Under the pieces are notes generated by a model. That model was not told where the DNA came from. It did no database searches and saw only the letters and a list, made by a program, of their open reading frames with translations. The translations under genes were made by a program, and so were the position numbers. Source: Sphingorhabdus sp. Alg231-15 (GTDB lineage Bacteria > Pseudomonadota > Alphaproteobacteria > Sphingomonadales > Sphingomonadaceae). Taken from it: a DNA stretch of 64,000 nucleotides. The stretch's first letter is position 1. Every line of letters starts with the position of its first letter. Shown piece after piece: positions 28,582 to 37,140 of the stretch. Location: positions 310,001 through 374,000 of the forward strand of contig NZ_LT703001.1 of the NCBI RefSeq assembly GCF_900149705.1. The letters run 5' to 3'.

Positions 28582-30221
28582 TGATAAAACCAAAAAACGA
28601 ACTTCTCTTCCTGGCCCTTGGCGGGTCGGCGGAGATCGGCATGAATGTCAATCTCTATGGCTGTGATGGCAAATGGGTCATGGTCGATCTCGGCATGACC
28701 TTTGCCGATCCCGGCTATCCCGGGATTGACCTTGTTCTGCCTGACCTGGAGTTTATCGAGAAGCAGTCCAAAAACCTCCTCGGGATCGTTCTGACTCACG
28801 GGCATGAGGATCATATCGGCGCGATACCCTATTTCGCCGGCGAGCTCGATGTTCCGCTCTACGCGACGCCATTTACGGCGGGCCTTATCCGCCGGAAGCT
28901 GGCGGAAGCTGGTCTGGAAAATGACGTGGAACTCAACATAATCCCCAATGAGGGCCGCTTTGATCTTGGTCCGTTTGGATTTCGCTATCTGCCGATAGCC
29001 CATAGTATCGCAGAGGGTAATGCGCTGCTCATCGATACGCCTTATGGGAAGATTTTCCATACCGGTGACTGGAAACTGGATGACGAACCCATGCTCGGTA
29101 CCCCATCGACGCCGGAGCAGCTGACCGCTGTTGGCGATGAAGGGATATTGGCGATGGTTTGCGATTCCACCAATGTCTTTAATGACGCGCCATCGGGATC
29201 GGAAGGTGATGTTTATCGCAACCTCATGCGTGTGGTCGAAAATCTCGACAATCGCGTCCTGGTGACAACCTTCGCATCCAACGCTGCGCGTCTGCAGACG
29301 CTTGGGGAAGTGGCAAAACATGCCGGCCGTCAGCTTTGTGTAGCCGGCCGATCGCTTGACCGGATGATCGAAAATTCTCGTGAAAATGGTTATCTCAAAG
29401 ACTTTCCACCCACTGTTGATTTTGATGAAGCGATGACCATCCCCCGCGATGAGATCATGATCATTGCAACTGGCGGGCAGGGTGAAGCGAGGGCCGCACT
29501 TGGACGCATCGCGGGTGACAGCCACAAGATCAAACTGACCGAAGGCGATCATGTTCTTTTCTCGTCAAAGCAGATTCCCGGCAACGAGATTGCCATTGGT
29601 CGCATACAGAACCAGCTCGCCGCCAAAGGCGTTGTGATGATCACCGATCGGCAGGAACACATTCATGTGTCCGGTCATCCCGGTCGTCCCGAATTGGCCG
29701 ACATGTATAAGTGGATACGGCCCGAAATATTGGTGCCGGTGCATGGCGAGATTCGCCACATGAAAGAACAGGCTCGCTTTGCGGCGGAGCAGGGCGTTCC
29801 TGAGAATATCTTCCAGCAAAATGGCGATGTCGTGCGTCTAGCACCTGATGGCCCAAAAATCATAAGCCAGGAGAGGACAGGGCGCCTGGTACTCGATGGT
29901 GATGTGATCATAGCCGCGGATGGCAAGACCCTTAACGAACGCCGGAAAATTGGCTATAATGGCAGTATATCAGTGGCCGTTGGTCTTGATGATAAGGGTA
30001 AAATCATGGGGCAACCAATGCTGCGCCTGCTAGGTGTACCGATGGAAGAAGATGAGGAAGATTTCCTCGACGAGATGTACGAGACGATCATGAAGAAATT
30101 CAAAAAGCCGGTAGGGGATGTCGACAGGTTTTCCGAGGAGCTGCGTCTGCTGGTCAGACGCAGTGCAACCGAATGGACGGGCAAAAAGCCGGTCGTTTCG
30201 GTTCTGGTTGTCGAGGCCTGA
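28581..30221 (+). CDS. rnj: Ribonuclease J
   Basis: Metallo-beta-lactamase/beta-CASP ribonuclease with 5'-3' exo- and endonuclease activity on RNA. The 546 residues show the zinc motif LTHGHEDHIGAIPY, the later AHSIAEGNALLIDTPYGKIFHTGDWK, a beta-CASP stretch with TTFASNAARL, SGHPGRPEL and VPVHGEIRHM. The C-terminal domain of about 100 residues is present. Position after coaX is common in alphaproteobacteria. Confidence 0.94.
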   Translation: MIKPKNELLFLALGGSAEIGMNVNLYGCDGKWVMVDLGMTFADPGYPGIDLVLPDLEFIEKQSKNLLGIVLTHGHEDHIGAIPYFAGELDVPLYATPFTAGLIRRKLAEAGLENDVELNIIPNEGRFDLGPFGFRYLPIAHSIAEGNALLIDTPYGKIFHTGDWKLDDEPMLGTPSTPEQLTAVGDEGILAMVCDSTNVFNDAPSGSEGDVYRNLMRVVENLDNRVLVTTFASNAARLQTLGEVAKHAGRQLCVAGRSLDRMIENSRENGYLKDFPPTVDFDEAMTIPRDEIMIIATGGQGEARAALGRIAGDSHKIKLTEGDHVLFSSKQIPGNEIAIGRIQNQLAAKGVVMITDRQEHIHVSGHPGRPELADMYKWIRPEILVPVHGEIRHMKEQARFAAEQGVPENIFQQNGDVVRLAPDGPKIISQERTGRLVLDGDVIIAADGKTLNERRKIGYNGSISVAVGLDDKGKIMGQPMLRLLGVPMEEDEEDFLDEMYETIMKKFKKPVGDVDRFSEELRLLVRRSATEWTGKKPVVSVLVVEA

Positions 30222-30226
30222 CATCA

Positions 30227-30511
30227 ATGGCGTGGACGTCCATTCTCGCTATCTATGTTCTGTTCTGGGTGCTTTCAGCCTTTATAATATTGCCCTTTGG
30301 CATACGCAGCCACTCTGAATCGGATATTGAAATGGTCAAGGGGCAAGCCGATGGGGCGCCGGTCAATTTCAGACCTGGCCGCATATTGGGTTTGACCACC
30401 CTGCTGGCAACATTGGCTTTCGGCTTATTCTATCTGAACTATAGCTATCAGTGGATCACCGTTGACGATATCGACTTTTTTGGCAGCCGTGAAAGACTGG
30501 AACAGCAATAG
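30227..30511 (+). CDS. DUF1467 family membrane protein
   Basis: 94 residues from ATG 30227, six bases after the rnj stop. Two membrane helices (about 2-22 and 46-66) flank a loop with SHSESDIEMVKGQADGAPVNFRPGR, typical of the DUF1467 family, which regularly follows rnj in sphingomonads. An earlier in-frame start (30173) lies in rnj. Function unknown. It is the last gene of the nuo-birA-coaX-rnj run. Confidence 0.85.
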   Translation: MAWTSILAIYVLFWVLSAFIILPFGIRSHSESDIEMVKGQADGAPVNFRPGRILGLTTLLATLAFGLFYLNYSYQWITVDDIDFFGSRERLEQQ

Positions 30512-30547
30512 TCTGCGCTTAGCTACCCTGGTTATGAAGACGCTAGC

Positions 30548-32893
30548 CTAGTTGCGAAGACGTTCGATAGCCTGGGCCAACGCAACATAAAGCTTGCCGA
30601 TATCTGAAGATAAGAGCGTGACGCTGATCGCGCTGCCATCTCGGGTGGCGAGCACGCCGCGCAACATCGTCTCGAAATCATGGATATAGCGGTTTACATG
30701 TTCGCGGAATTCCGAGTTATTGTCATATTCGGTCAATATCTCCCGAACCTCACCCGCATCCAGAAGGCGCACGGCCCGGCGCGTGAAGATACCCCGGTCA
30801 CCTTTCAAATAGGCGGCCCATTCAGTGTCGGTGACTTCGTTTGACATGAGCTTGGTAACATCAATCGCTGTTGAGTTCAGCGATTCAGTCAACAACGCCA
30901 CGCGGCGTGTGAAATTCTCGTCGCTGCTTTGCTCGGCTTTTTCCTTGGCGAACAATATGCGCTGCTCGAGCTTGGTCGTCATGTCCTCAATCGCGCTGAG
31001 CTGACTGGTCAGATGTCCTGCGGTTGATTCCGTGGTCGCAACGGCTTTGGAAACAGCGGTTTCCAATTTGGGCGCTATTGACGAAATCTTCTCATCAATA
31101 ATCTTGTTCAGCGCTTCTTCGCTCACTTTCTCAAATGCTTCTGCTGATCCGGAAATTGATTTTTCCAGCGCTTCACGAGAATGTTCCGAGGCCTGTCTTG
31201 CGGTCTCTTTCACGCGGAGCAAGGCGCTGATGAGTTTTTCGCCGGCGCTCTCGGCCAGGGCCTCGTTTTGATCACGTACTTCTTGCAGTTCTTTCGCCAG
31301 ACCATCGATCTTCATCAGTACATTGTCTGTGGCTATATTGCCGTCGTCGCTCAGTTTAGCGAGCTTGGCACGCTGTTCTTCAATTGCCTCATCGGATTTT
31401 TCAATTTTCGACGTTACCTCATCCGTAACCTCGCCCACTTTTGATGCTTCATCAGCCATCCGACTAAACAAGGCAGAGCTGGCCTCCGATTTTTCGTTCA
31501 TACGATCAAAGGCCGCTGGCAGGGTTTCATCAAGTTCCCTGGCGCCGCTGTCGAGCGCAACGAGTAACTGTTCCATCCGCTCAATCATGTCGTCCGCAGT
31601 GCCGTGGCCTTCCGCGATTGATTTCTGCAATGCAGCGCTATTCTGTTCCAGAGCAGTCATAGCGAAAGCCAGCTTGGCGGTTTTTTCGCCGCTTTCATTG
31701 TCCAGAGTTTCGACCTTGGTCGTGATTTCCGTGATGGTCTGATGGAGATCAGAAACAAGCTCTTTCAAGCGCGCATCTTCATCATCGGCGGTTTTGCCAA
31801 CCAGAGTAAGTGTTTCTTCCAGTTCCGCTAGGTCGGCTCTGATTGCCTGTGAACTTTCGGATGTTTCGGTCGCGAGTTCCGCCCGGGTCTTATGAAGAGC
31901 ATCAATGACTTCGGTGGATGCATTTTTCATCACGCTGGCTATGCGTGTTGATCCTGCCTCAGCTTCATCCAGCTGTTTTGCGAATTTCACTTTAATATCT
32001 TCTGCTGTCTCAGAGAGGTTGACGAGCGAATCTTCTGATCGTTGGGTCAGTTCATCGAGACTTTGTTTCGCAGCAGCGCCAACATCACCGACGCGCTTCA
32101 GCGTCGTAACCATTGCGGCAATCTCGGCTTGAGCAGACCGTCCGGAGTTGCCGATCTGGTTGGTCACATCTTTTGCGGTATTGATAACGACCGGAAGATG
32201 TTCGCGAAGCTGTTCCAGGTTTTTATAAGCAGCGCCGCCGACATCATCCAATTTTTTCATTTTGGACAGGCCATCGCTCAATGCCGTTTTGATATTGCTT
32301 GCGGCCTTGTTCAGCTTCTCCGAGGATTGGGAGCCCAGAGTTTCCAGCTCTCTGGTTTCGCCGGCCAAAAATTCGCGCGCCATGGCGAGTTCGTTATTCA
32401 CGGTCTTCAGCCGGTATTCCAACTGCTCCGATTCCGCTCTTAGTGAGGATGCCACATCGTCGAAGCGTTTGGCCTCGCGGCTGCTGTTACGCATATAAAG
32501 AAGATAAAGGATCGCAAAGGTCGCAAGAGGCAGGCAATATTGCGAGAGCAGATCGATTCCGCCCTTCATAGTAGGGATTGTTGTAAATATGTCGCGATTG
32601 GCCCACGCAAAAAAGCCGGTCCAAAGCGCTACAGCGAGACCCAACACCACCGGCGCGATATACTGGCTCTTAGAGGTAGGGACATGGTCTTCATCAGAAT
32701 AATGACTCCATTCGTCATCACCGCTGATTTCATCAACCTCTTGATCCGTTTCGATTTCCTCTGAACTGTCGTGACTTTCATCGTCAAGCTCCAGGGCCTC
32801 GCCGCCATCAGTTTCGTCAAATTCGACATGCTCCATATGCGGTTCTTCGCCGCGGTCACGTCTGATCCCGATAATTTTTGATCCACTTGTCAT
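30548..32893 (-). CDS. Large membrane-anchored coiled-coil protein
   Basis: 781 residues that I cannot name. The order is: a very acidic N-terminal region (about 20-72, many Asp/Glu/Ser), two membrane helices (79-97 and 117-134), then some 550 residues of almost unbroken coiled coil with repeated Asp/Glu-Lys-Leu heptads (about 140-690), and a compact C-terminal domain (about 695-781) with FTRRAVRLLDAGEVREIL. Both ends would be cytoplasmic. The coil resembles methyl-accepting or polarity scaffold proteins (for example TipN in Caulobacter), but there is no receptor or HAMP motif. It is divergent from the Hpt-like gene. Confidence 0.8.
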   Translation of the reverse strand: MTSGSKIIGIRRDRGEEPHMEHVEFDETDGGEALELDDESHDSSEEIETDQEVDEISGDDEWSHYSDEDHVPTSKSQYIAPVVLGLAVALWTGFFAWANRDIFTTIPTMKGGIDLLSQYCLPLATFAILYLLYMRNSSREAKRFDDVASSLRAESEQLEYRLKTVNNELAMAREFLAGETRELETLGSQSSEKLNKAASNIKTALSDGLSKMKKLDDVGGAAYKNLEQLREHLPVVINTAKDVTNQIGNSGRSAQAEIAAMVTTLKRVGDVGAAAKQSLDELTQRSEDSLVNLSETAEDIKVKFAKQLDEAEAGSTRIASVMKNASTEVIDALHKTRAELATETSESSQAIRADLAELEETLTLVGKTADDEDARLKELVSDLHQTITEITTKVETLDNESGEKTAKLAFAMTALEQNSAALQKSIAEGHGTADDMIERMEQLLVALDSGARELDETLPAAFDRMNEKSEASSALFSRMADEASKVGEVTDEVTSKIEKSDEAIEEQRAKLAKLSDDGNIATDNVLMKIDGLAKELQEVRDQNEALAESAGEKLISALLRVKETARQASEHSREALEKSISGSAEAFEKVSEEALNKIIDEKISSIAPKLETAVSKAVATTESTAGHLTSQLSAIEDMTTKLEQRILFAKEKAEQSSDENFTRRVALLTESLNSTAIDVTKLMSNEVTDTEWAAYLKGDRGIFTRRAVRLLDAGEVREILTEYDNNSEFREHVNRYIHDFETMLRGVLATRDGSAISVTLLSSDIGKLYVALAQAIERLRN

Positions 32894-32934
32894 GAGTCGT
32901 ATTTACCATAAAAATCGCTCAGAGAAACTATAAG

Positions 32935-32942
32935 TTAACCAT
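32935..32942 (+). promoter_or_regulatory. CtrA half-site TTAACCAT
   Basis: TTAACCAT stands in the 68-base spacer between the divergent coiled-coil and Hpt-like genes, 20 bases before the ATG at 32962. It equals the CtrA half-site known from Caulobacter. No second half lies at the correct distance, so this is weak support only. Confidence 0.3.
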
Positions 32943-32961
32943 GGCACCCTAAGAAACCCAC

Positions 32962-33270
32962 ATGTCATTCGATTATGGAGCGCTCGACGCAGCATTAGCC
33001 GCTGCAGTTGGTGACGATCAGTCACTTATTGCAGAGTTACGCACAGCTTTTCTGGAGAGTGCAAAACGTCAGGTGGATTTGCTTCACCGCGCGCGTTGCG
33101 ACGCCAATTGGGAATATGCTGCATGGCGCCTGAAGGGGCTGGCTGCAAGCTTCGGGGCTACGCATGTCATTGCGCTGGCTGAAGAAGCTGCAACGGCTGC
33201 TCCCGGAGAGCCGACAGTGCTCAAGAAGCTGGAACGGGCAATAGCGGCGATCGAAAACCATCGCGATTAA
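32962..33270 (+). CDS. Hpt-like domain protein lacking the phospho-histidine
   Basis: 102 residues forming a single four-helix Hpt-like domain. The stretch AAWRLKGLAASFGATHVIALAEEAA (about 53-77) aligns with the Hpt motif A-H-x-L-K-G-(S/A)-A-x-x-(L/F)-G-A. However, Trp55 stands where the phosphorylated His should be, followed by the intact LKG and FGA. So the fold is kept and phosphotransfer should not be possible at that site. It is divergent from the coiled-coil gene and begins the cluster that ends with the kinase at 35687. Confidence 0.75.
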   Translation: MSFDYGALDAALAAAVGDDQSLIAELRTAFLESAKRQVDLLHRARCDANWEYAAWRLKGLAASFGATHVIALAEEAATAAPGEPTVLKKLERAIAAIENHRD

Positions 33271-33377
33271 GCTGTTTGCGAATGGCGATTGATAATCGTC
33301 AGATATCGCTTTGATGCCCCCATTGATGATCCTATAAGAAGCCCAAGTCGTCCGACTGGCAATTTGGGATATACTTT

Positions 33378-34580
33378 TTGAGACTGGCACTTATTTCCTT
33401 GTCCACCGAGGTTTCCGCAGGCGATGGCCCGGTTGGAATGCTGCCGTTATTCGACGCGACCATTGTCGAACGGCAAGTACGATCGGTACGCAATATGGGT
33501 GCCGAGAAAATCATCTTCCTGAGCCCCGCCATGCATAGCGGCTTACTTCAATATACCGACAGCCTGATCCAGCAGGATATTGATGTCGAGATTGCCCGCA
33601 ATGTTTCCGATCTCGGGCAATATGCATCGGCCGAAGATGATTTGATCTTTCTAAGTGATGGAATTTTTCCAGATCAATCGATTGAGGAGCATCTGTCGAA
33701 CCAGTCCGGTGAACTGATTTATGTTGTTGTAAATGCAGAGGAATATGCGGATTTCGAACGTATCGACCTGGGCCATCGATGGCTTGGCATTGCGCTGGTA
33801 AAGGCGGATCGTCTTTCCGAGATATCCCAGATTCCAGATGACTGGGATATCGGTTCGGCATTGCTTCGTACGGCAGTGCAGTCGGAATGCAGGCGTGAAG
33901 TTCTGTCGGATGACGATTTGCAATCGGATGCGGTTACACAAGTGCTGAACGCTGATACAGCAATGACCTACCAAAACAGGAGGCTTGGCAAGCTTCGGCT
34001 TTCCAAACAGAATTTGCTCGATCGCCTTGTCAGCTGGCCGTTGATGCGCAAGGCGCTGCCAATTCTCTGGAAGAGGCCAGAATCTAAGAAATATCTCGGC
34101 ATTGGAAGCATTGTTACCGCACTGAGTGCAATTGCATTGGCCGTTCTGGACTGGCCCGTAGTCGCGCTGGTATTTCTACTGATTGGTTCAGTCTCAATGC
34201 AAATGCGAAACCGGATATCGCTATTTTCAACCCGCAATGAAAACTACGGACCAATAAGCCTGTTTTTCTGCTTGATGGCAGCGATCGTCTTGACAGTTTC
34301 GGTTTTGCGTATGTCTCCGGCGGGGGCGCTCGTTGGAGATATGACCGTATTGATGCTTTTTTTTGGTAATTTGTGGATGGTTCACTCTGCGCCGGATAAT
34401 CTTCGCTTGAATTGGATAAGGCCAGATATCTCGTTGATTCTAATAATATTTATTGTTGCTAGTGGGTTTGGTTTCTTCTCAATAGGCTTGTATTTTGCTG
34501 CGTTGCTCTGTCTGGCTTATCTCGTGGTAGCGCATAACGGCCGCTGGTCGTTGTCAGTGCCCCAGAATTCCAGCAAATAG
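33378..34580 (+). CDS. Membrane protein with degenerate nucleotidyltransferase-like N-terminal domain
   Basis: 400 residues from TTG 33378. The N-terminal about 215 residues look like the GT-A/nucleotidyltransferase fold: PLFDATIVERQVRSVRNMGAEKIIFL (about 23-48) corresponds to the usual second helix and strand, and FLSDGIF (91-97) to the metal Asp region. The G-G-x-G-T-R...P-K signature is missing. Six membrane helices follow (about 241-257, 259-273, 292-310, 319-336, 351-367 and 369-385). No CDP-alcohol transferase motif is seen. Unrecognised; it may be a lipid-headgroup enzyme or a derived non-catalytic protein. Confidence 0.75.
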   Translation: MRLALISLSTEVSAGDGPVGMLPLFDATIVERQVRSVRNMGAEKIIFLSPAMHSGLLQYTDSLIQQDIDVEIARNVSDLGQYASAEDDLIFLSDGIFPDQSIEEHLSNQSGELIYVVVNAEEYADFERIDLGHRWLGIALVKADRLSEISQIPDDWDIGSALLRTAVQSECRREVLSDDDLQSDAVTQVLNADTAMTYQNRRLGKLRLSKQNLLDRLVSWPLMRKALPILWKRPESKKYLGIGSIVTALSAIALAVLDWPVVALVFLLIGSVSMQMRNRISLFSTRNENYGPISLFFCLMAAIVLTVSVLRMSPAGALVGDMTVLMLFFGNLWMVHSAPDNLRLNWIRPDISLILIIFIVASGFGFFSIGLYFAALLCLAYLVVAHNGRWSLSVPQNSSK

Positions 34581-34592
34581 AACATATTGCAC

Positions 34593-34607
34593 TTAGCCAG
34601 ATATTAA
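34593..34607 (+). promoter_or_regulatory. CtrA-like box TTAG-N7-TTAA
   Basis: TTAG (34593-34596), seven bases, then TTAACC (34604-34609), one mismatch from the alphaproteobacterial CtrA consensus TTAA-N7-TTAA. It ends 24 bases before the ATG of the DUF2336-type gene, where it would cover a promoter. CtrA itself is not encoded in the window. Confidence 0.5.
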
Positions 34608-34631
34608 CCACATTAGCTTACGTCGAACACT

Positions 34632-35687
34632 ATGGCGAAGCGAGATATTTTAATGGATCAGAAATCAGGCGTTGGCCTTGTCCAGCAAGCTGCTGCGATA
34701 AGTGCTTCGAGCGCTTATATATCTGATGATCTCGCTGCAGCTTTATTTCCCAAGTCTGACGTAATTTTATCAGACCGGATGCTGTCTAATGGCCGCCAAT
34801 ATCTGCGGGCTATCGTGCAGGATATTGAGGCTGAGATATGCCTGATCGCAGCCAAAGACTTCGGTTTGACGCATGACACGATCATCGAGATAGGCAATAG
34901 CAGCAGAGGTCATAGCTATGGGCTTCTTCAAAAGGCGGGCCTTCTGGAAAGCAAACCACTGCTTGATCACGTTTTCGTGAGCGTACAGCGGGTGGAGCTA
35001 GGGGCGCGACTTGCGCAGAAAATATCGCAAGCAGATCTGGAAACGGTCTGGACGCGCCACCTTGATAATGAGGATTCTGCAGTTGCAGATGCCGCAATGG
35101 CTCTTCTTGTCGCGCAAAGCCGGGACAATGCAGGCCCAGGATCAATTCATGCTCATATCGACAATCTTCCCGCCGATATAATATTCGCACTGACATGGCC
35201 AATCGTTGCGGCATTGCAAAAACTGTCAGGTTATGATGGACCGGAACTCGCCAAGGCCGCTGAAAGACTGCTTGGTAGTCATGATGAAGGCGCGGCGACG
35301 CAAAACCGGGCAAGGCGGTTGGCACAGCTTGTCGACCCACTGGAGGAAGGTTCAGAGAACCTGCATCCTTTACATGATGGTCTGGACCTGTTTCTCGCGC
35401 GTCTGGCAGGTCGCTCGGATTTATCGGTTGATCAACTCATCCGATTTACCGCTGAGCCAAATATGATACGTCTCGTCTTGACGATGCGTGCGGTTAACCT
35501 GACTACAGAACAGGCATTGTCGATATTCGGAAGTCTGGACGGCAGCGGTCAATTGCTTACGCCGGCATCCTACAATGACATCGACGGTGAAAAGGCTTCA
35601 GATCTGGTCATAAATTGGTCAGGTAACTCGCTTTATCAAGATGCTCAACGCTTCTTGAACAGCTATGATTCAGGCGTTTCGGACTGA
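34632..35687 (+). CDS. DUF2336-type protein
   Basis: 351 residues, all helical and soluble, with repeating short helix pairs (for example ADAAMALLVAQSRDN, LVLTMRAVNLTTEQALSIF) as in the alphaproteobacterial DUF2336 family. These proteins are HEAT-like and often lie beside two-component genes. My assignment is from the general layout and the kinase next door and is moderate. The stop (TGA, 35685-35687) overlaps the ATG of the kinase gene. A CtrA-like box stands upstream. Confidence 0.65.
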   Translation: MAKRDILMDQKSGVGLVQQAAAISASSAYISDDLAAALFPKSDVILSDRMLSNGRQYLRAIVQDIEAEICLIAAKDFGLTHDTIIEIGNSSRGHSYGLLQKAGLLESKPLLDHVFVSVQRVELGARLAQKISQADLETVWTRHLDNEDSAVADAAMALLVAQSRDNAGPGSIHAHIDNLPADIIFALTWPIVAALQKLSGYDGPELAKAAERLLGSHDEGAATQNRARRLAQLVDPLEEGSENLHPLHDGLDLFLARLAGRSDLSVDQLIRFTAEPNMIRLVLTMRAVNLTTEQALSIFGSLDGSGQLLTPASYNDIDGEKASDLVINWSGNSLYQDAQRFLNSYDSGVSD

Positions 35688-37087
35688 TGACTGTTTCCGG
35701 CAATCTGGCTGAGCCCGTGCGCGGGCAGCTAGACAGTGATGGCCGCTTGATCGCGGCCGATCCATTGTTGCTGCGTCTGCATTTGCATTGCGGTGGTTAT
35801 GAAGGTGGACCATTGGCGGTTCCGCAACTTTCAAACCTGTGCCGCTTGAGCCGGCAACTGAATATGAATCTCTCGCGTCCAGTGCAGGCAGCAGATGATG
35901 ATAATTTGATCAATATGTGGGTTGAGACCCGTCTTCATCGTGGAGAGAATGACGGGAATATTGCGATCAGCATCATTGATTGGAAAGAAACGCCTGTGCC
36001 CTCGAACAGTGGTGCGTCTTTGGGCCGTCAAAGGGACTTCGATCGCTTGAACGGACGTGGGTCCATACGGACCGATGCTTCATTGCGGATCATGGCGCTA
36101 TCGTTGCCGGATGACCTTGATGCGGTCGAAAAATATATCGGCCAGTCGTTGCTCGATGTCGTAGATTTTATTGCGCCATCCAAGCAGAGTGTGTTGATTG
36201 AATCGATCTCGGAACGACAGCCAGTGCGCGGCCAAAATGTCCGTCAGAAATATGGTAAGAAATTACACTATATTCTATCGGGTCAGCCTCTGATCGACAA
36301 TGAGGGCCTGTTCTCTGGCTATCGGTTCTCTCTGGAACTGGATGAAAATGAAGCCACTGGGGATATTCTTGACGAACCCGGATCGAGCATTCCCAAAAAT
36401 GAGCTGATCAGTGATTCTCTGTTCGGTTCGCAACTGGGCCCCGCTTTGCGGCAGCCTCTGGGCAAGATTATCGCCAATGCCGAGACCATCGGCAGTCGTT
36501 TGGAAGGTCCGCTGCGCGGCGACTATTCCGACTATGCCAAGGATATTGCGTCCGCTGGTCGCCATTTAATGGATCTGGTCAATGATCTGTCAGATCTGGA
36601 AGCGATTCAACGCACGGGTTTTTCGGTTGCGGCAGACGATATTGACCTAGTTGATCTGTGCCACCGCGCTGCCGGACTATTGGCGGTGAAGGCCGCTGAC
36701 CACCAGATCAGAATTGATTTGCCCGACAAGGATATCGAAATGCCGGTTAGGGGCGAATTTCGCAGAGTATTGCAAATATTGGTCAATCTGATTGGCAACG
36801 CCATTCGCTATTCACCTGATGGTTCCGTGATCAAATTGCAGGTGGTGCAAGACGGCGAATATTCTGCGATTACCGTGCGCGATCAAGGTGCCGGTATTGC
36901 GGAAGATGATCATCAGCGTATCTTTGAGAAGTTTGAAAGGCTCGGCCGTTCCGGCGATGGCGGTAGCGGCCTTGGCCTGTTCATCTCGCGCCGTCTGGCC
37001 AACGCGATGGACGGAAGTCTGTCGGTCGAAAGCGCTGTTGGCAAAGGTTCGACATTTAAGCTCAGTCTACCTTCACGGGCCGTTTAG
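35687..37087 (+). CDS. Histidine-kinase-like protein with altered H-box
   Basis: 466 residues, no membrane segment. The N-terminal about 240 residues may be PAS-like. The dimerisation helix reads GPALRQPLGKIIANAE (251-266), which matches H-box S-H-E-L-R-T-P-L except that the phosphorylated His is Pro252. The second helix has AGRHLMDLVNDLSDLEAI, as in HisKA. The ATP-binding domain is complete: N-box LVNLIGNAIRYSPDG (Asn371), DQGAGI (Asp399) and DGGSGLGLFISRRLANAM. It should bind ATP but not autophosphorylate at the normal site. It begins within the stop of the DUF2336-type gene. Confidence 0.85.
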   Translation: MTVSGNLAEPVRGQLDSDGRLIAADPLLLRLHLHCGGYEGGPLAVPQLSNLCRLSRQLNMNLSRPVQAADDDNLINMWVETRLHRGENDGNIAISIIDWKETPVPSNSGASLGRQRDFDRLNGRGSIRTDASLRIMALSLPDDLDAVEKYIGQSLLDVVDFIAPSKQSVLIESISERQPVRGQNVRQKYGKKLHYILSGQPLIDNEGLFSGYRFSLELDENEATGDILDEPGSSIPKNELISDSLFGSQLGPALRQPLGKIIANAETIGSRLEGPLRGDYSDYAKDIASAGRHLMDLVNDLSDLEAIQRTGFSVAADDIDLVDLCHRAAGLLAVKAADHQIRIDLPDKDIEMPVRGEFRRVLQILVNLIGNAIRYSPDGSVIKLQVVQDGEYSAITVRDQGAGIAEDDHQRIFEKFERLGRSGDGGSGLGLFISRRLANAMDGSLSVESAVGKGSTFKLSLPSRAV

Positions 37088-37091
37088 ACAC

Positions 37092-37120
37092 AAAAAAGGG
37101 AGCGATGAAGCTCCCTTTTT
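37092..37120. terminator. Bidirectional intrinsic terminator between kinase and gltA
   Basis: AAAAAAGGGAGC (37092-37103), loop GATGAA, GCTCCCTTTTT (37110-37120). A six-base GC-rich stem extended by A-T pairs, with T runs on both strands. It can end the plus-strand kinase transcript and the minus-strand gltX-gltA transcript. Confidence 0.9.
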
Positions 37121-37140
37121 CTAACTCGTGATTGTCCAGA

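Noticed and set aside
28578-29552. Minus-strand frame of 324 residues across rnj
   Set aside because: Shadow of ribonuclease J; no known domain or start signal.
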